From: Marinomonas mediterranea MMB-1
GTDB lineage: Bacteria; Pseudomonadota; Gammaproteobacteria; Pseudomonadales; Marinomonadaceae
Assembly (NCBI RefSeq): GCF_000192865.1
Contig: NC_015276.1
Location: forward strand, 4,334,501 to 4,398,500
DNA: 64,000 bases
Direction: 5' to 3'
The notes beneath the pieces are model-generated. The model worked only from the letters and a program-made list of their open reading frames with translations. It made no database searches and was not told the origin of the DNA. Both the position numbers and the translations under genes were made by a program. Positions 53,925-63,657 of this stretch are shown here, piece after piece (within the stretch, counting starts at the first letter, position 1; the number at the start of each line of letters is the position of its first letter).

Positions 53925-56483
53925 ATGAAAGAACGCCTTCCGATTCACGATGTCATTCCCGAGTTAAAACAACAGTTGTTAATGCGCCACGAAGCCATTC
54001 TACAGGCTGCACCCGGCGCAGGTAAAACCACGGTGGTACCGTTATCCTTATTGGATGAACCATGGAGAGGTGGTCGTTTGATCGTCATGTTGGAGCCGCG
54101 CCGTATTGCGGCAAAAACAGCGGCTAAACGACTTGCGGACCAGTTGGGCGAAGCGCTTGGCGAACGCGTCGGATATCAAATACGTCAGGAAGGAAAGAAA
54201 AGCGCACGCACGCAGTTGTTAGTGGTCACGGAAGGCATCCTCACTCGCATGTTGCAAGACGATCCATCTCTCAACGAGGTTGCGCTCATTATCTTTGATG
54301 AGTTTCATGAACGTAATCTTCAATCCGATCTTGCTTTTGCTCTCGCACAACAAAGCCGACAATTATTTCGTGATGACGACCCACTGAAACTTCTCATTAT
54401 GTCTGCCACACTCGATACGACGACATTAGAGCGACACTTAGACTGCCAAAGCATCGTAAGTGAAGGCAGACAATTTCCTGTAGAGGTTAAATACGCCAAT
54501 AAGTCCTTAAAGCACTATGAAATTCCAGGCGTCATAACCAAAACCATATTAAGCGCGCTGCGAGAAGAGTCCGGCTCCATATTGGTCTTTTTACCGGGAC
54601 AAGGCGAGATTCGAAAGGTTGAAAGCGAGCTATCAGACGCGCGAGCACGAGAAAACGACCTAGATCACGTCGTGGTGTTACCTCTTTACGGCAACCTCTC
54701 GGTGGCCGAGCAGGAAAGAGTGATTTCGCCCTCCCCGACAGGGGAGCGTAAAGTGGTATTGGCCACCAGCGTCGCGCAAACCAGTTTGACCATTGAAGGC
54801 ATCCGCGTCGTAATCGATTCAGGGCTCAGTAGAGAAGCGCGATTAGATGCAAATACTGCGACAACCAGACTTCATACTCGGCGCGTCAGTAAAGCTGAAA
54901 GCACGCAAAGATTAGGGCGAGCGGGACGAACGCAGGCTGGAGTATGTTATCGATGGTGGTCAGAGTCCCAACAAGATCAACTGTCAGATCAAGCACAACC
55001 TCAAATTGAGCTAGAAGACCTAACCGACCTTGTCCTTGCATTAGCGCATTGGGGCAGCGAAACGCGAGACGAGTTGGATTGGATTACGCCACCGCCGGAA
55101 GGTCATTGGAATCAAGCTCAGTCCCTTCTATTTGAGCTTGGGGTATTAACCTCACCTGACTCGCTTACCCTAACGTCAGTCGGTCAGCATATTAGCCAAT
55201 TAAACGCGCCTGTACGCTTAGCGACCATGCTCATGCAGTTTACTCAGTACAACCGCAAGGACATAACGTATTTGTGTGCTCTGTTATACGAAGGCGACCC
55301 TTTCAAATCAAGCGCAGCAAACAACAGCGACATCAAACACAGGCTCATTTGGTTAAACGAACATCCCTCTCAAGCAAAGCGCTACATCAACACTGCAAAA
55401 GCTTGGGAAAGCCGACTATCCAAAGTCACACCAATAAAACCTTTATCGCAGATATCCGAGTCGGATGAGCAGTTTAGCTTGATACTTACCTATGGTTTTC
55501 CCGACAGAATCGCCAAAAGAGTCCGTCAGCAAGGAGAAGAAACACTCTACAAACTCAGTAACGGCCGCACGGCCCTACTCAGCTCGATCGACCCACTTGC
55601 GCAACATGAGTTCATTATCGTGCTGGAACTCGGAGGGGTTGCAGGTCGACAGTCGGATAAAATCTACCTTGCATCGAGGTTGAATATAGAGTTGCTACAA
55701 TACAGCCGTCCAAGCTTATTTTTTGAACAGAACGTGGCTGAATGGGACAAAAAGACCCAGCGCCTTATCGGTGAAAAACAACGGTGGATTCATAAACTCT
55801 GCGTGTCTAAAACACCCAGACGTGATCTCGACCAAAGCATGATAAGCCATGCGTTTTGTCAGTTTGTCAGAGCAGATGGGATAGAGGTGCTCCCTTGGGA
55901 TGATGCCAGCCGCGCATTACTCGCAAGAATACGTTTTGTTCGAAACACACTGTTTAGCGATGAGGCCAAGCCAACGACGACCGCATTTGATAAAAATATG
56001 ATTCCTGATGTCTCTGACACCGGACTCTTAAACTCTCTAGAAGAATGGCTATCCCCTTTTCTGAATGGTATTACGACTCAAGCGAAACTTAATAAGCTAA
56101 ACCTAACTCAAGTACTGCACTCATATTTACCATGGGACGTGCAATCTAAGCTCGAAAGCACTGTCCCTGAGCGTCTACGGGTCGCATCAGGAGCCTCTCA
56201 CCGAGTTGACTACACATCAGGAGAGCCAGTGCTCAGCGTCAAACTTCAAGAAATGTTTGGAGAAACATCCAGCCCCAAAGTACTCGGAATTCCCGTCAAA
56301 ATAGAGCTGCTTTCCCCCGCCCAACGCCCCCTTGCGGTGACCATGGATTTGGCGTTTTTTTGGAAGGATGTGTACCCAGAAGTACGCAAAGAAATGAGAG
56401 GACGGTACCCAAAACACCCGTGGCCAGAAGATCCTTTAACCGCGGCTGCGACAAGCAAAACCAATAGGTCCCTGCAGCGATAG
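53925..56483 (+). CDS. hrpB: ATP-dependent helicase HrpB
   Basis: 852-residue DEAH/RHA-type helicase of the HrpB family. Motif I GAGKTT (31-36), motif II DEFH (125-128), motif III SATLD, motif VI QRLGRAGR, followed by the helicase-associated and HrpB C-terminal domains (PWPEDP near the end). Size fits HrpB (about 810-850). Probably an RNA helicase, but its cellular job is poorly known. No operon partner. Confidence 0.95.
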   Translation: MKERLPIHDVIPELKQQLLMRHEAILQAAPGAGKTTVVPLSLLDEPWRGGRLIVMLEPRRIAAKTAAKRLADQLGEALGERVGYQIRQEGKKSARTQLLVVTEGILTRMLQDDPSLNEVALIIFDEFHERNLQSDLAFALAQQSRQLFRDDDPLKLLIMSATLDTTTLERHLDCQSIVSEGRQFPVEVKYANKSLKHYEIPGVITKTILSALREESGSILVFLPGQGEIRKVESELSDARARENDLDHVVVLPLYGNLSVAEQERVISPSPTGERKVVLATSVAQTSLTIEGIRVVIDSGLSREARLDANTATTRLHTRRVSKAESTQRLGRAGRTQAGVCYRWWSESQQDQLSDQAQPQIELEDLTDLVLALAHWGSETRDELDWITPPPEGHWNQAQSLLFELGVLTSPDSLTLTSVGQHISQLNAPVRLATMLMQFTQYNRKDITYLCALLYEGDPFKSSAANNSDIKHRLIWLNEHPSQAKRYINTAKAWESRLSKVTPIKPLSQISESDEQFSLILTYGFPDRIAKRVRQQGEETLYKLSNGRTALLSSIDPLAQHEFIIVLELGGVAGRQSDKIYLASRLNIELLQYSRPSLFFEQNVAEWDKKTQRLIGEKQRWIHKLCVSKTPRRDLDQSMISHAFCQFVRADGIEVLPWDDASRALLARIRFVRNTLFSDEAKPTTTAFDKNMIPDVSDTGLLNSLEEWLSPFLNGITTQAKLNKLNLTQVLHSYLPWDVQSKLESTVPERLRVASGASHRVDYTSGEPVLSVKLQEMFGETSSPKVLGIPVKIELLSPAQRPLAVTMDLAFFWKDVYPEVRKEMRGRYPKHPWPEDPLTAAATSKTNRSLQR

Positions 56484-56675
56484 CACATCAAACAGAAACC
56501 GTCGCGCTTTGAAGGAACCTAATGCCTGAGATCTGGCACTAATCATGCTAATAACAAGAACACCTAAAAAGCGAAAAACATGGAAATAATTACAAAAAGT
56601 TACACTCATCTCTTGGGTGTAACACAGCTGCCGTTGAACAAATATAAGATGCTTTTATTATTAACAACTTTAAAT

Positions 56676-56692
56676 CGGTAACGAGGTTACCG
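56676..56692. promoter_or_regulatory. Palindrome upstream of the coiled-coil gene
   Basis: CGGTAAC-gag-GTTACCG, 28 bases before the start codon; a second, looser repeat GTTACAC/GTGTAAC lies at 56599-56623. Possible operators sharing the half-site GTTAC. Confidence 0.45.
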
Positions 56693-56719
56693 AATAACCA
56701 AGCGGACGCCTAAACTACT

Positions 56720-58273
56720 ATGGACTCTCAGAACCAGCTCTCAAACAAAAAACTTTTTGGCATAGGCGTTAGATTAGTACGCTTCGCTTGGATCGTGGAA
56801 ATATTGGCCGTATCAATTGGTTTCATGATTTCTATGGTCGTCTCGTTTTCCGCCTATACCGAGCTGAATCGAAATAGAGGTAATGACGCACTTTCAATTG
56901 GTGATTACAGCAGCATCGTAGTCGCAGCGCTTCCCTTCGTTCTGGTCGCCGTTGTTGAGGCAGCAAAAATCCCACTCGCCACTGCCATGATGTATGCCAA
57001 ACACTTTTATTGGCGCATTCTGTTTTTCTTAGGCTTAGCACTGCTCGCAACCATTACCTTCGAAACCATGTTAAACGGCTTTGAGCGTAACTTTTCAAAT
57101 CTAAATCTGACCATTGACGAGCAAAAAAATGAATCTTTGCTTATTCAAGCAAAAATCGATGACTTAGAAGCTCGAAAAACCGAAATAAATGTTATTGACC
57201 CAGACCTTGTCGAAGAAGACTATCGAGGGAAAGTAAACTCAGCGCACAACTACTACCTTGCTCAAGTCAATCAGGAAAAAGAGCGCATCAATGCCCAACT
57301 TGATCGTCTCAGTAATGTCGGCACGGCAAGTTACGAACAGGAAATTCAGACCCTGAATGCGAAAGAGCGTGATATTTACGATGCATGGGACAAAGAGCGT
57401 GATGATTTACAAAAACGTTTTCGTACCCTATTAAACAGCTATGTAAACAACACCGAAAACGACCGTGCAAAACAAGAAAAAGAGCTTGAAGAGCTGAAAA
57501 AAGAAATGGATCGTGAGGTTGCGGATGCAAGCTTCTTTAGTCGATCTCAAGTTGAAAAGAAATACCGTGCGTTAATCAAAGAAAAAGAAGAACGCCTATA
57601 CCAAGTCACGGATAGAACCACGGGCGATGGCGCCCTAGAAAAGCGTACAAAAACAGAGAAACAGCTTCAGGATCAATTGCAACTGCTGGGGCAAGATTAT
57701 CAAAAACGCATCGACTTAGTTCGTAACCGAATCACTTACTTAGAAAACCAAATTGAAGAACAGAAACAAAAAAATGGCTCACAAAAAGCGAACCTACTCG
57801 CAAGTCTAGAGCAATCAGAAGACCTAGCAGCACGATCACGCAGCGCATCGGTGAATCGTGCCAATAGCGAAAAAAGTGAGCTTCTATCGCAATATGATGT
57901 GATCCAAGTCGAAGTAAAAGCCATCGATGCCGAAGTCTATGAATATAAGCAACAGCAAACGTTGATCGCTCATGAAGTGAACCGTTTAGTTAACTCAAAC
58001 CAAATTTATCGCATGGCAGCCTACATAGAAAACAAAGAGCAAGCGATCGAGGTCTCCAAGTCAACGGTTGGTTTAGTCGCATTAGTTTGGTTCTCATCAC
58101 TGGCCTTCATCAGCGCAGTGACGGGCGTCTTTTTAGCCATTGCAGGCCTCTACATGCAACGCGTCTACGCCAAATCAGAAGAACAACAATCGCCTCCTCC
58201 AACACGTACCGAAGAACCGTCTCCTAAACAAACCGAAGACGACGAAAACGCGCCGTTATCGATCGCCTCTTAA
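56720..58273 (+). CDS. Membrane protein with long central coiled coil, unknown
   Basis: 517 residues, not recognised. Three N-terminal helices (about 22-45, 65-85, 95-115), a long charged coiled-coil region (120-430) rich in Glu/Lys/Gln, one C-terminal helix (about 440-465, VGLVALVWFSSLAFISAVTG) and a Pro/Glu-rich acidic tail. The layout suggests a scaffold or sensor spanning the envelope or cytoplasm. It ends 18 bases inside the convergent gene at 58256. Likely monocistronic. Confidence 0.7.
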   Translation: MDSQNQLSNKKLFGIGVRLVRFAWIVEILAVSIGFMISMVVSFSAYTELNRNRGNDALSIGDYSSIVVAALPFVLVAVVEAAKIPLATAMMYAKHFYWRILFFLGLALLATITFETMLNGFERNFSNLNLTIDEQKNESLLIQAKIDDLEARKTEINVIDPDLVEEDYRGKVNSAHNYYLAQVNQEKERINAQLDRLSNVGTASYEQEIQTLNAKERDIYDAWDKERDDLQKRFRTLLNSYVNNTENDRAKQEKELEELKKEMDREVADASFFSRSQVEKKYRALIKEKEERLYQVTDRTTGDGALEKRTKTEKQLQDQLQLLGQDYQKRIDLVRNRITYLENQIEEQKQKNGSQKANLLASLEQSEDLAARSRSASVNRANSEKSELLSQYDVIQVEVKAIDAEVYEYKQQQTLIAHEVNRLVNSNQIYRMAAYIENKEQAIEVSKSTVGLVALVWFSSLAFISAVTGVFLAIAGLYMQRVYAKSEEQQSPPPTRTEEPSPKQTEDDENAPLSIAS

Positions 58274-59272
58274 AATACATTCAATGCCTTTGGTCGCCAT
58301 CTCGCGACTAAAGGCCGTATTTTTAGCATGTTCTGGACTCCAGCCAAGAATAAAGCGATGAAAATCCGCCCACGCAACACAGAACAAAGCATCCCACTCC
58401 GTGACCACTTTCTCTGTAAAATCGGGTGATTCGCCTCGAGCCATCAAGCACCTAGAAAGCTCACTAAAGTAGTGTTCTAACAAATACGATAAATTACCTG
58501 GCAATGTCGCTTCATTCAGACAACTCCCCAGAAAATAAGCCACATCTTGCACACCAATGCCTCTCCCTACATACTGGAAGTCGACCGCAGAGACCTGCCT
58601 TAAGTCCGCTGAAAAACAGAAATTAGCCACTTTTGCATCCCCATGAACTAGCGTTTTATAACTCGCATTTTCGATCGCTAAATCTATCTTTGAGGCATAC
58701 GCCTTTAAAGGTGACTCGGCCATTGCTTGCCATTCATCGGGACGTGTACTCAAGTACCAATAGGTACCTCGAGGCCATAGATCAAAAGAGGTACCATTCT
58801 CCTCCACACCTAAGAATCGAGCATGGAAATTCGCTAACCATTCTAAAACGGCGAAACAGTCGATCACTTCAAGTCTCGATTTTCGAATGGAATAATGAGA
58901 CGCATCCAAATCTTCCATTAAAATGTAGATCGCCTCTTCGCTACGCCAGACGCTATGACATTGCGCGACACGCTCCGATACAGAACACTGATTAGCCCAG
59001 TTTTCATACCAATTCGCTTCTATGTCATAGGATCGTAACTTGCGTTCATGACTATGCTGAGACTGCCAACCTCGCGGATGCTCGTTAACTTTGTCTAACC
59101 GAATGGATTTTAAGATTACACTATGAGGATTAGGCTCTTTAATAACACCTGAATCATGGACTTGGTATCGGACAATCTCCCCATACCCACTCCATAAGGT
59201 TTGAATCGATTCAACACGATCAACACGTTTTGCCTTTAAAGCTCTCTTTATGTAAATTTCAGGGGAGATCAT
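58256..59272 (-). CDS. Phosphotransferase of the choline/ecdysteroid-kinase-like family
   Basis: 338 residues with a kinase-like fold. LILKSIR-type lysine region (VILKSIRLDKV), catalytic loop LVHGDAKVANF and metal-binding AVDFQYVGRGIGVQDVAYFL. Members phosphorylate small alcohols or aminoglycosides; the substrate is unknown. Its ATG overlaps the stop of the TfoX_C gene, so it is the third gene of a small operon with DUF6471 and TfoX_C. Confidence 0.8.
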   Translation of the reverse strand: MISPEIYIKRALKAKRVDRVESIQTLWSGYGEIVRYQVHDSGVIKEPNPHSVILKSIRLDKVNEHPRGWQSQHSHERKLRSYDIEANWYENWANQCSVSERVAQCHSVWRSEEAIYILMEDLDASHYSIRKSRLEVIDCFAVLEWLANFHARFLGVEENGTSFDLWPRGTYWYLSTRPDEWQAMAESPLKAYASKIDLAIENASYKTLVHGDAKVANFCFSADLRQVSAVDFQYVGRGIGVQDVAYFLGSCLNEATLPGNLSYLLEHYFSELSRCLMARGESPDFTEKVVTEWDALFCVAWADFHRFILGWSPEHAKNTAFSREMATKGIECILRGDR

Positions 59273-59556
59273 TATCGCGCAATTCCCATGTCATCAAGAC
59301 GAAGTAAAATTTCGGTTTTACGCTCCACTTTTATGCGTTGCCAATGCACATTCTCTTGCGCGCCAATCATGGCGTACAACATATTGAGATTCATCTCTAA
59401 GCCACTTGCACCAAACTGACGATAGAGATCGAAGACATCCGCTGATTTAAAAGCATCGACTGTTCTTATATTGATCTCATAGAGAGCCTTCTCGCTTTTC
59501 ACACCCAGATTCATAAGTTGACGAATATGAGTAACCTCGTTGTCATGCTTTAACAC
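59272..59556 (-). CDS. TfoX C-terminal domain protein
   Basis: 94 residues. LMNLGVKSEKALYEINIRTV followed by NLNMLYAMIGAQENVHWQRI is the TfoX_C helix-hairpin-helix-like pattern, without the N-terminal TfoX domain. Such stand-alone proteins are common; function is not established. Overlaps both neighbours. Confidence 0.85.
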   Translation of the reverse strand: MLKHDNEVTHIRQLMNLGVKSEKALYEINIRTVDAFKSADVFDLYRQFGASGLEMNLNMLYAMIGAQENVHWQRIKVERKTEILLRLDDMGIAR

Positions 59557-59909
59557 TCTATCTCATCTCGTAAGCTTGAATCCCTGACTTTCATTTTTGC
59601 TCTTTCATAACACTCGCTGATTTCCGTCAAATTCACTTGCTGGTTACACAATAGTAGAATTTGCATCAGCAACTGACCGTCAACGGTCCCTTGACTAAAT
59701 TTGGAACGTAAGTTCGTCGTTTTTTGACGAACATTAAACTGCTCCCACAATTGATTAGATAAAGTCTCATGGTCAAGTCCAGCTCGTTTAATGTATGCGG
59801 GCAACCAGTTTTTTAAGGTCTCTTTCCATTCCATTTTACTCACGACAAGAAGGCTTTCGATTTCCTGACTGATTGAGGGGTCCTTTTTAGGCATGGCAGT
59901 GTTGCTCAC
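59550..59909 (-). CDS. DUF6471-like small protein
   Basis: 119 residues. WKETLKNWLPAYIKRAGLDH and TTNLRSKFSQGTVDGQLLMQ resemble the DUF6471 family, a small helix-turn-helix-like domain. A regulatory, DNA-binding role is inferred from the fold. GTG 59909 is the start. First gene of the divergent operon facing DUF2170; it could act on the palindromes at 59965-59998. Confidence 0.65.
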   Translation of the reverse strand: MSNTAMPKKDPSISQEIESLLVVSKMEWKETLKNWLPAYIKRAGLDHETLSNQLWEQFNVRQKTTNLRSKFSQGTVDGQLLMQILLLCNQQVNLTEISECYERAKMKVRDSSLRDEIEC

Positions 59910-59964
59910 TCACTAAATAACATATTAGAAAGCATAGCAAATAAAGAATTATTTTCAACTTTAG

Positions 59965-59998
59965 TTAAATATATTTAATTTTTATTGAATATATTTAA
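59965..59998. promoter_or_regulatory. Two palindromes in the divergent promoter
   Basis: TTAAATATATTTAA (59965-59978, perfect) and TTGAATATATTTAA (59985-59998), starting exactly 20 bases apart, two helical turns. They sit between the DUF6471 and DUF2170 operons. Confidence 0.6.
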
Positions 59999-60044
59999 AA
60001 ATATAGTTATGGTTTTAGAGAATTAAAAGCTTAAGGACGTTAAC

Positions 60045-60473
60045 ATGAATTGGACTTTGGAAAGTATTCACAACACTTTTATTCAAGCAGGCTTTTATCA
60101 ATCACACCGAGTATCTGCTTCCTTTGAAGAAAGTACGCTGACCCTTATTTTCAATGAATTCGGCGACTTGCCTATCATTATGGCAATAGGCGATGGGCAA
60201 ATCCTCGTCGAGGCAGCCTTGGTGGAGCGACATGAATTTGAAGACCCATCTGAAATCGACTATCGGCTTCTAACAACCCACAAATATCTGCCCTTAAGCA
60301 CAATAGGGATTCAACCAATTGGCGGTGTTGATTGGTATGTCATTTTTGGTGCGCTCTCAACCAACTCCAAGATCGAAGTCATTATTGAAGAGCTGCAACT
60401 CTTAGTAAGGAACACCTTTCATGTCATTGATACGCTCGAACCTCTGTACCGTTTTAATACCTTAAAGCCATAA
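60045..60473 (+). CDS. yjfI: DUF2170 protein (YjfI-like)
   Basis: 142 residues. LPLSTIGIQPIGGVDWYVIF and the N-terminal helix fit DUF2170, as in E. coli YjfI, whose gene also precedes a PspA-like gene (yjfJ). AAGGA is seven bases before the ATG. First gene of the membrane-stress-like cluster. Its precise function is unknown. Confidence 0.82.
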   Translation: MNWTLESIHNTFIQAGFYQSHRVSASFEESTLTLIFNEFGDLPIIMAIGDGQILVEAALVERHEFEDPSEIDYRLLTTHKYLPLSTIGIQPIGGVDWYVIFGALSTNSKIEVIIEELQLLVRNTFHVIDTLEPLYRFNTLKP

Positions 60474-60496
60474 ACTGAAATCCAAAGGAGTGAATG

Positions 60497-61177
60497 ATGA
60501 ACATATTCAGTAAGCTTTTTACCGCTTTAAAAGGTGGCGCCTCAGAAATGGGAGAGGCTGTTGTTGATGACAATGCAATTCGAATTCTTGAGCAAGAGCT
60601 ACGAGAATCAAAAGCGTCATTGGATCTTGCTAAGGAGAGCGAAATTATGCTGTTAGCGAGCCAAAAACAGACGGAAGCGAAAATAGCAAAGCTCTCCAGC
60701 CAAATAGAAGAATACGAGAACAATGCGTTTGTCGCGCTAAAGCAAAATAACGAAGCATTAGCACTAGAGATTGCGCATCACATCGCCACCCTAGAAGCAG
60801 AACAAAAAAACAACAAAGACCAAGCAGAACATTTCGCTAAAAGCGCACACACATTGCGATCTCAGATCCAAAAAGCGGAAACCGACATTTCAGACTTTTA
60901 TCGCCAATTAGAACAAGTGAAGGCAACAGATTCAGTTCAAAAAGCACAAGAAAATATGCATGCTAATATTCTCACAGGAAAACCTTCCGTAGCATCTGCA
61001 AAAGAAAGCTTGGAGCGCATTCGAAATAAACAAGAGCACTTTGAAGCGAGACTAGAAGCTTCTCAAGAGTTAGAGAGCCGCTCAACCCTAGATGAGAAGC
61101 TCAAGGACGCAGGTATTACTCCAAACGTGGCTTCAGCACAGAACATTTTAGATAAAATAAAAACACGCGCAGAATAA
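60497..61177 (+). CDS. yjfJ: PspA/IM30-family protein (YjfJ-like)
   Basis: 226 residues, nearly all helical coiled coil (about 25-215), the ESCRT-III-like PspA fold, acting at the inner face of the membrane. N-terminal MNIFSKLFTALKGGASEMGE is the amphipathic helix region. ATG 60497 follows AAGGAG by six bases; 60494 is also possible. Second gene of the cluster, 20 bases after yjfI. Confidence 0.88.
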   Translation: MNIFSKLFTALKGGASEMGEAVVDDNAIRILEQELRESKASLDLAKESEIMLLASQKQTEAKIAKLSSQIEEYENNAFVALKQNNEALALEIAHHIATLEAEQKNNKDQAEHFAKSAHTLRSQIQKAETDISDFYRQLEQVKATDSVQKAQENMHANILTGKPSVASAKESLERIRNKQEHFEARLEASQELESRSTLDEKLKDAGITPNVASAQNILDKIKTRAE

Positions 61178-61208
61178 GCTGCGTTTAAAGAGTATCGGAG
61201 ATTAGTGA

Positions 61209-61853
61209 ATGCTCGATTTCATAATGGCGGACGGCAACAGCATCTACCTGCTTCTCGTGGCGAGTGTATTGTTTATAGCCTGTTTAGAAGGTTTATGTAC
61301 TCTAGTGGGTTTTAGTTTTTCATCGTTAATTGATAATTTAACCCCAATAGACATTGATGCTCCAGACGGAGCGCTGACCAAAATTTTAGGGTGGATGTGC
61401 CTCGGCAGACTCCCTGTACTCATCTGGTTAATACTGTTAATCACGGGCTTTTCACTATCCGGACTTACAGTTAACTATGCCTTTTGGGCAATAGTTGGCG
61501 TCACTTTACCTTTCGTAATTTCTCTGCCAATCGCTTTCATTGCCTGTATTTTCATCACACGAATCGCAGGTAATGCCCTTGTAAACATATTGCCTAACAA
61601 TGAATCATCTGCGGTGGCAACCGATTCGTTTGCAGGAGGTGTTGCCATCATCACAATTGGAACAGCGCGACAAGGCTCCCCAGCCGAAGCCTCGTTTACC
61701 GATAAATATAAACAAAAACACTATGTAATGGTTGAACCCTTAGCGGAAGAAACTTTCTCGCAAGGGCAACAGATTGTACTAATCGAAAAAGACGCAGGCG
61801 TTTGGAAAGGCTCACTCTTGCGTACGTCAATGATCAACAATGAGGAGAAATAA
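61209..61853 (+). CDS. yqiJ: YqiJ-like membrane protein with OB fold
   Basis: 214 residues: about three helices (12-32, 65-90, 95-120), then a C-terminal beta domain (about 140-205, GGVAIITIGTARQGSPAEAS) of OB-fold (DUF1449/NfeD-like) type. In E. coli yqiJ precedes yqiK, as here (stop and start adjoin). It probably supports the flotillin. Confidence 0.88.
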   Translation: MLDFIMADGNSIYLLLVASVLFIACLEGLCTLVGFSFSSLIDNLTPIDIDAPDGALTKILGWMCLGRLPVLIWLILLITGFSLSGLTVNYAFWAIVGVTLPFVISLPIAFIACIFITRIAGNALVNILPNNESSAVATDSFAGGVAIITIGTARQGSPAEASFTDKYKQKHYVMVEPLAEETFSQGQQIVLIEKDAGVWKGSLLRTSMINNEEK

Positions 61854-63572
61854 ATGGAATTTTTGAACGACACAGCAGCAAGCTTCACACTCATCATAAT
61901 CGGTGTAGTGTTTTTCGCTCTAATAGCCATCGGCTTAATCTTTGCGAGGCTCTATGTTCGTGCTACAAAAGAAGTCGCCTTTGTGAGAACGGGGTTAGGA
62001 GGGGAAAAAGTAGTAAAAGATGGTGGTGTTATCGTGCTTCCGGTTGTCCATGAAACGATCCCCGTCAATATGAACACGCTAAGAATAGAAGTCGAAAAAA
62101 CTCAAAAAGACGCGTTGATCACTAAAGACAGAATGCGTGTTGATGTTAAAGCGGACTTTTATCTGCGAGTCGCACCGAATGCCGAAGGGATTTCAATGGC
62201 AGCGCAAACCCTTGGAACAAGAACCACGCGGGTTGAAGAAGTCAAAAAGCTCATGGAGTCCAAGTTTGTCGATGTATTACGCGCAGTCGCTGCAGAAATG
62301 AGCATGACTGAGATGCACGAACAAAGAGCTGATTTTGTCCAAAAAGTACAGCAAAACGTGGCCAATGATCTAGAGAAAAACGGTTTGGAGCTGGAGTCCG
62401 TTTCATTAACAGGGTTCGACCAAACAGATCTAGAGTTTTTCAATGAAAACAACGCATTCGACGCCGAAGGCCGTGCTAGGCTTGCGAAAATCATTGAAGA
62501 AAAACGTAAAGAAACCAATGATATACAACAAGAAAACCGTATAAAAATCGAACAAAGAAACCTCGAAGCGGAAAAGCAATCGTTGGACGTAAAGCGCAGT
62601 GAAGAAGAAGCTCGCCTAAACCAAGAGCAAATTCTCTCGTTCAAACGTCAGGAACAAAAAGCGGAAATCGCGAAGCAAAGAGAACAAAAAGAGCGCGAAG
62701 AACGAGAGGCGATGATCGCCAAAGAAAAAGCAATTGAAACCGCAGAAATTGAAAAATCTAAAGAAATAGAAACACGTGAAATTGCGAAGCGCCAAGCCTT
62801 AGAACAATCAACGATCCAACAACAGCAAGCCGTTGAAGTTGCAGAGCAAGTGAAACAAATTGCCATAGCCGAAAAATCAGAGGAAGAATCTGCAGCAAGA
62901 GCAAAAGCTGCCGAAGCAGAAAAAATCAAAGCTCAAAAAGAAGAAGAGGTCATCACAGTTAGGCATCTAGCAGAAGCAAACCGTCGCAAAGACATTGAAG
63001 TGATCGATGCTAAAAAAGAAGCCGAAAGAGAAGCCGTTGGCGTCACAACCGAAGCGGCCGCTAAAAAAGAAGCGAGTCTATCCACTGCTGAGGCAATTTT
63101 AACAGAAGCGAAAGCAAGTGCAGATGCCAAAATCCTTCAAGCAGAAGCAGATGAGAAAGTATTGGCGGTAGAAGCTGCTGGTAAAGAAGCGCTATACGAA
63201 GCGGAAAACACTCTAAAAGACGAACAGATCGACCTACAAAAATCATTAGCAATATTAAAAGTCCTTCCTGAACTCGTCGCCAATGCTGTGAAACCACTTG
63301 AAAGCATCGAAGGAATTAAAATTTTACAAGGCTACGGCGGCCAATCTAATCCTGTTTCGATGGGAGAATCCACCAGCCCAAGTATGGCAGATCAGGTTAC
63401 GAATGCTGCCTTAAGTTACCGAGCAAATGCTCCGTTGGTGGACTCGTTGTTAAAAGAGCTCGGCGTAGTAGACAGCCAAAATGGCAGTTTAAATGACTTG
63501 GTCAATGGCAACAGTTTGCTAAACCAATCACTTGATAGCACGCAGAGCAGCAACGATTTAAACAACTCTTGA
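61854..63572 (+). CDS. yqiK: Flotillin-like protein YqiK
   Basis: 572 residues: a membrane anchor (about 11-35), an SPFH/band-7 domain (40-230, VAFVRTGLGGEKVVKDGG onward) and a long Glu/Ala/Lys coiled coil with repeated EA motifs (230-470), ending in a polar tail. Flotillins organise membrane microdomains. Forms a four-gene set with DUF2170, PspA and YqiJ. Confidence 0.92.
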   Translation: MEFLNDTAASFTLIIIGVVFFALIAIGLIFARLYVRATKEVAFVRTGLGGEKVVKDGGVIVLPVVHETIPVNMNTLRIEVEKTQKDALITKDRMRVDVKADFYLRVAPNAEGISMAAQTLGTRTTRVEEVKKLMESKFVDVLRAVAAEMSMTEMHEQRADFVQKVQQNVANDLEKNGLELESVSLTGFDQTDLEFFNENNAFDAEGRARLAKIIEEKRKETNDIQQENRIKIEQRNLEAEKQSLDVKRSEEEARLNQEQILSFKRQEQKAEIAKQREQKEREEREAMIAKEKAIETAEIEKSKEIETREIAKRQALEQSTIQQQQAVEVAEQVKQIAIAEKSEEESAARAKAAEAEKIKAQKEEEVITVRHLAEANRRKDIEVIDAKKEAEREAVGVTTEAAAKKEASLSTAEAILTEAKASADAKILQAEADEKVLAVEAAGKEALYEAENTLKDEQIDLQKSLAILKVLPELVANAVKPLESIEGIKILQGYGGQSNPVSMGESTSPSMADQVTNAALSYRANAPLVDSLLKELGVVDSQNGSLNDLVNGNSLLNQSLDSTQSSNDLNNS

Positions 63573-63595
63573 TTTAAATCCATCGCTACATGCAT

Positions 63596-63640
63596 TACCC
63601 TAGTATGAAGAATTTAAATTCGTTCCTTTATACTAGGGTA
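63596..63640 (+). terminator. Hairpin after yqiK
   Basis: TACCCTAGTAT and ATACTAGGGTA form an 11-bp perfect stem with a 23-base loop that itself contains GAATTTAAATTC; TTTG follows. Confidence 0.65.
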
Positions 63641-63657
63641 TTTGTACAACCTTCCTA

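Noticed and set aside
62159..62644. Antisense open frame of 161 codons within yqiK
   Set aside because: Mirror of the Glu/Lys-rich coiled coil; gives a Ser/Phe-rich product without family features.
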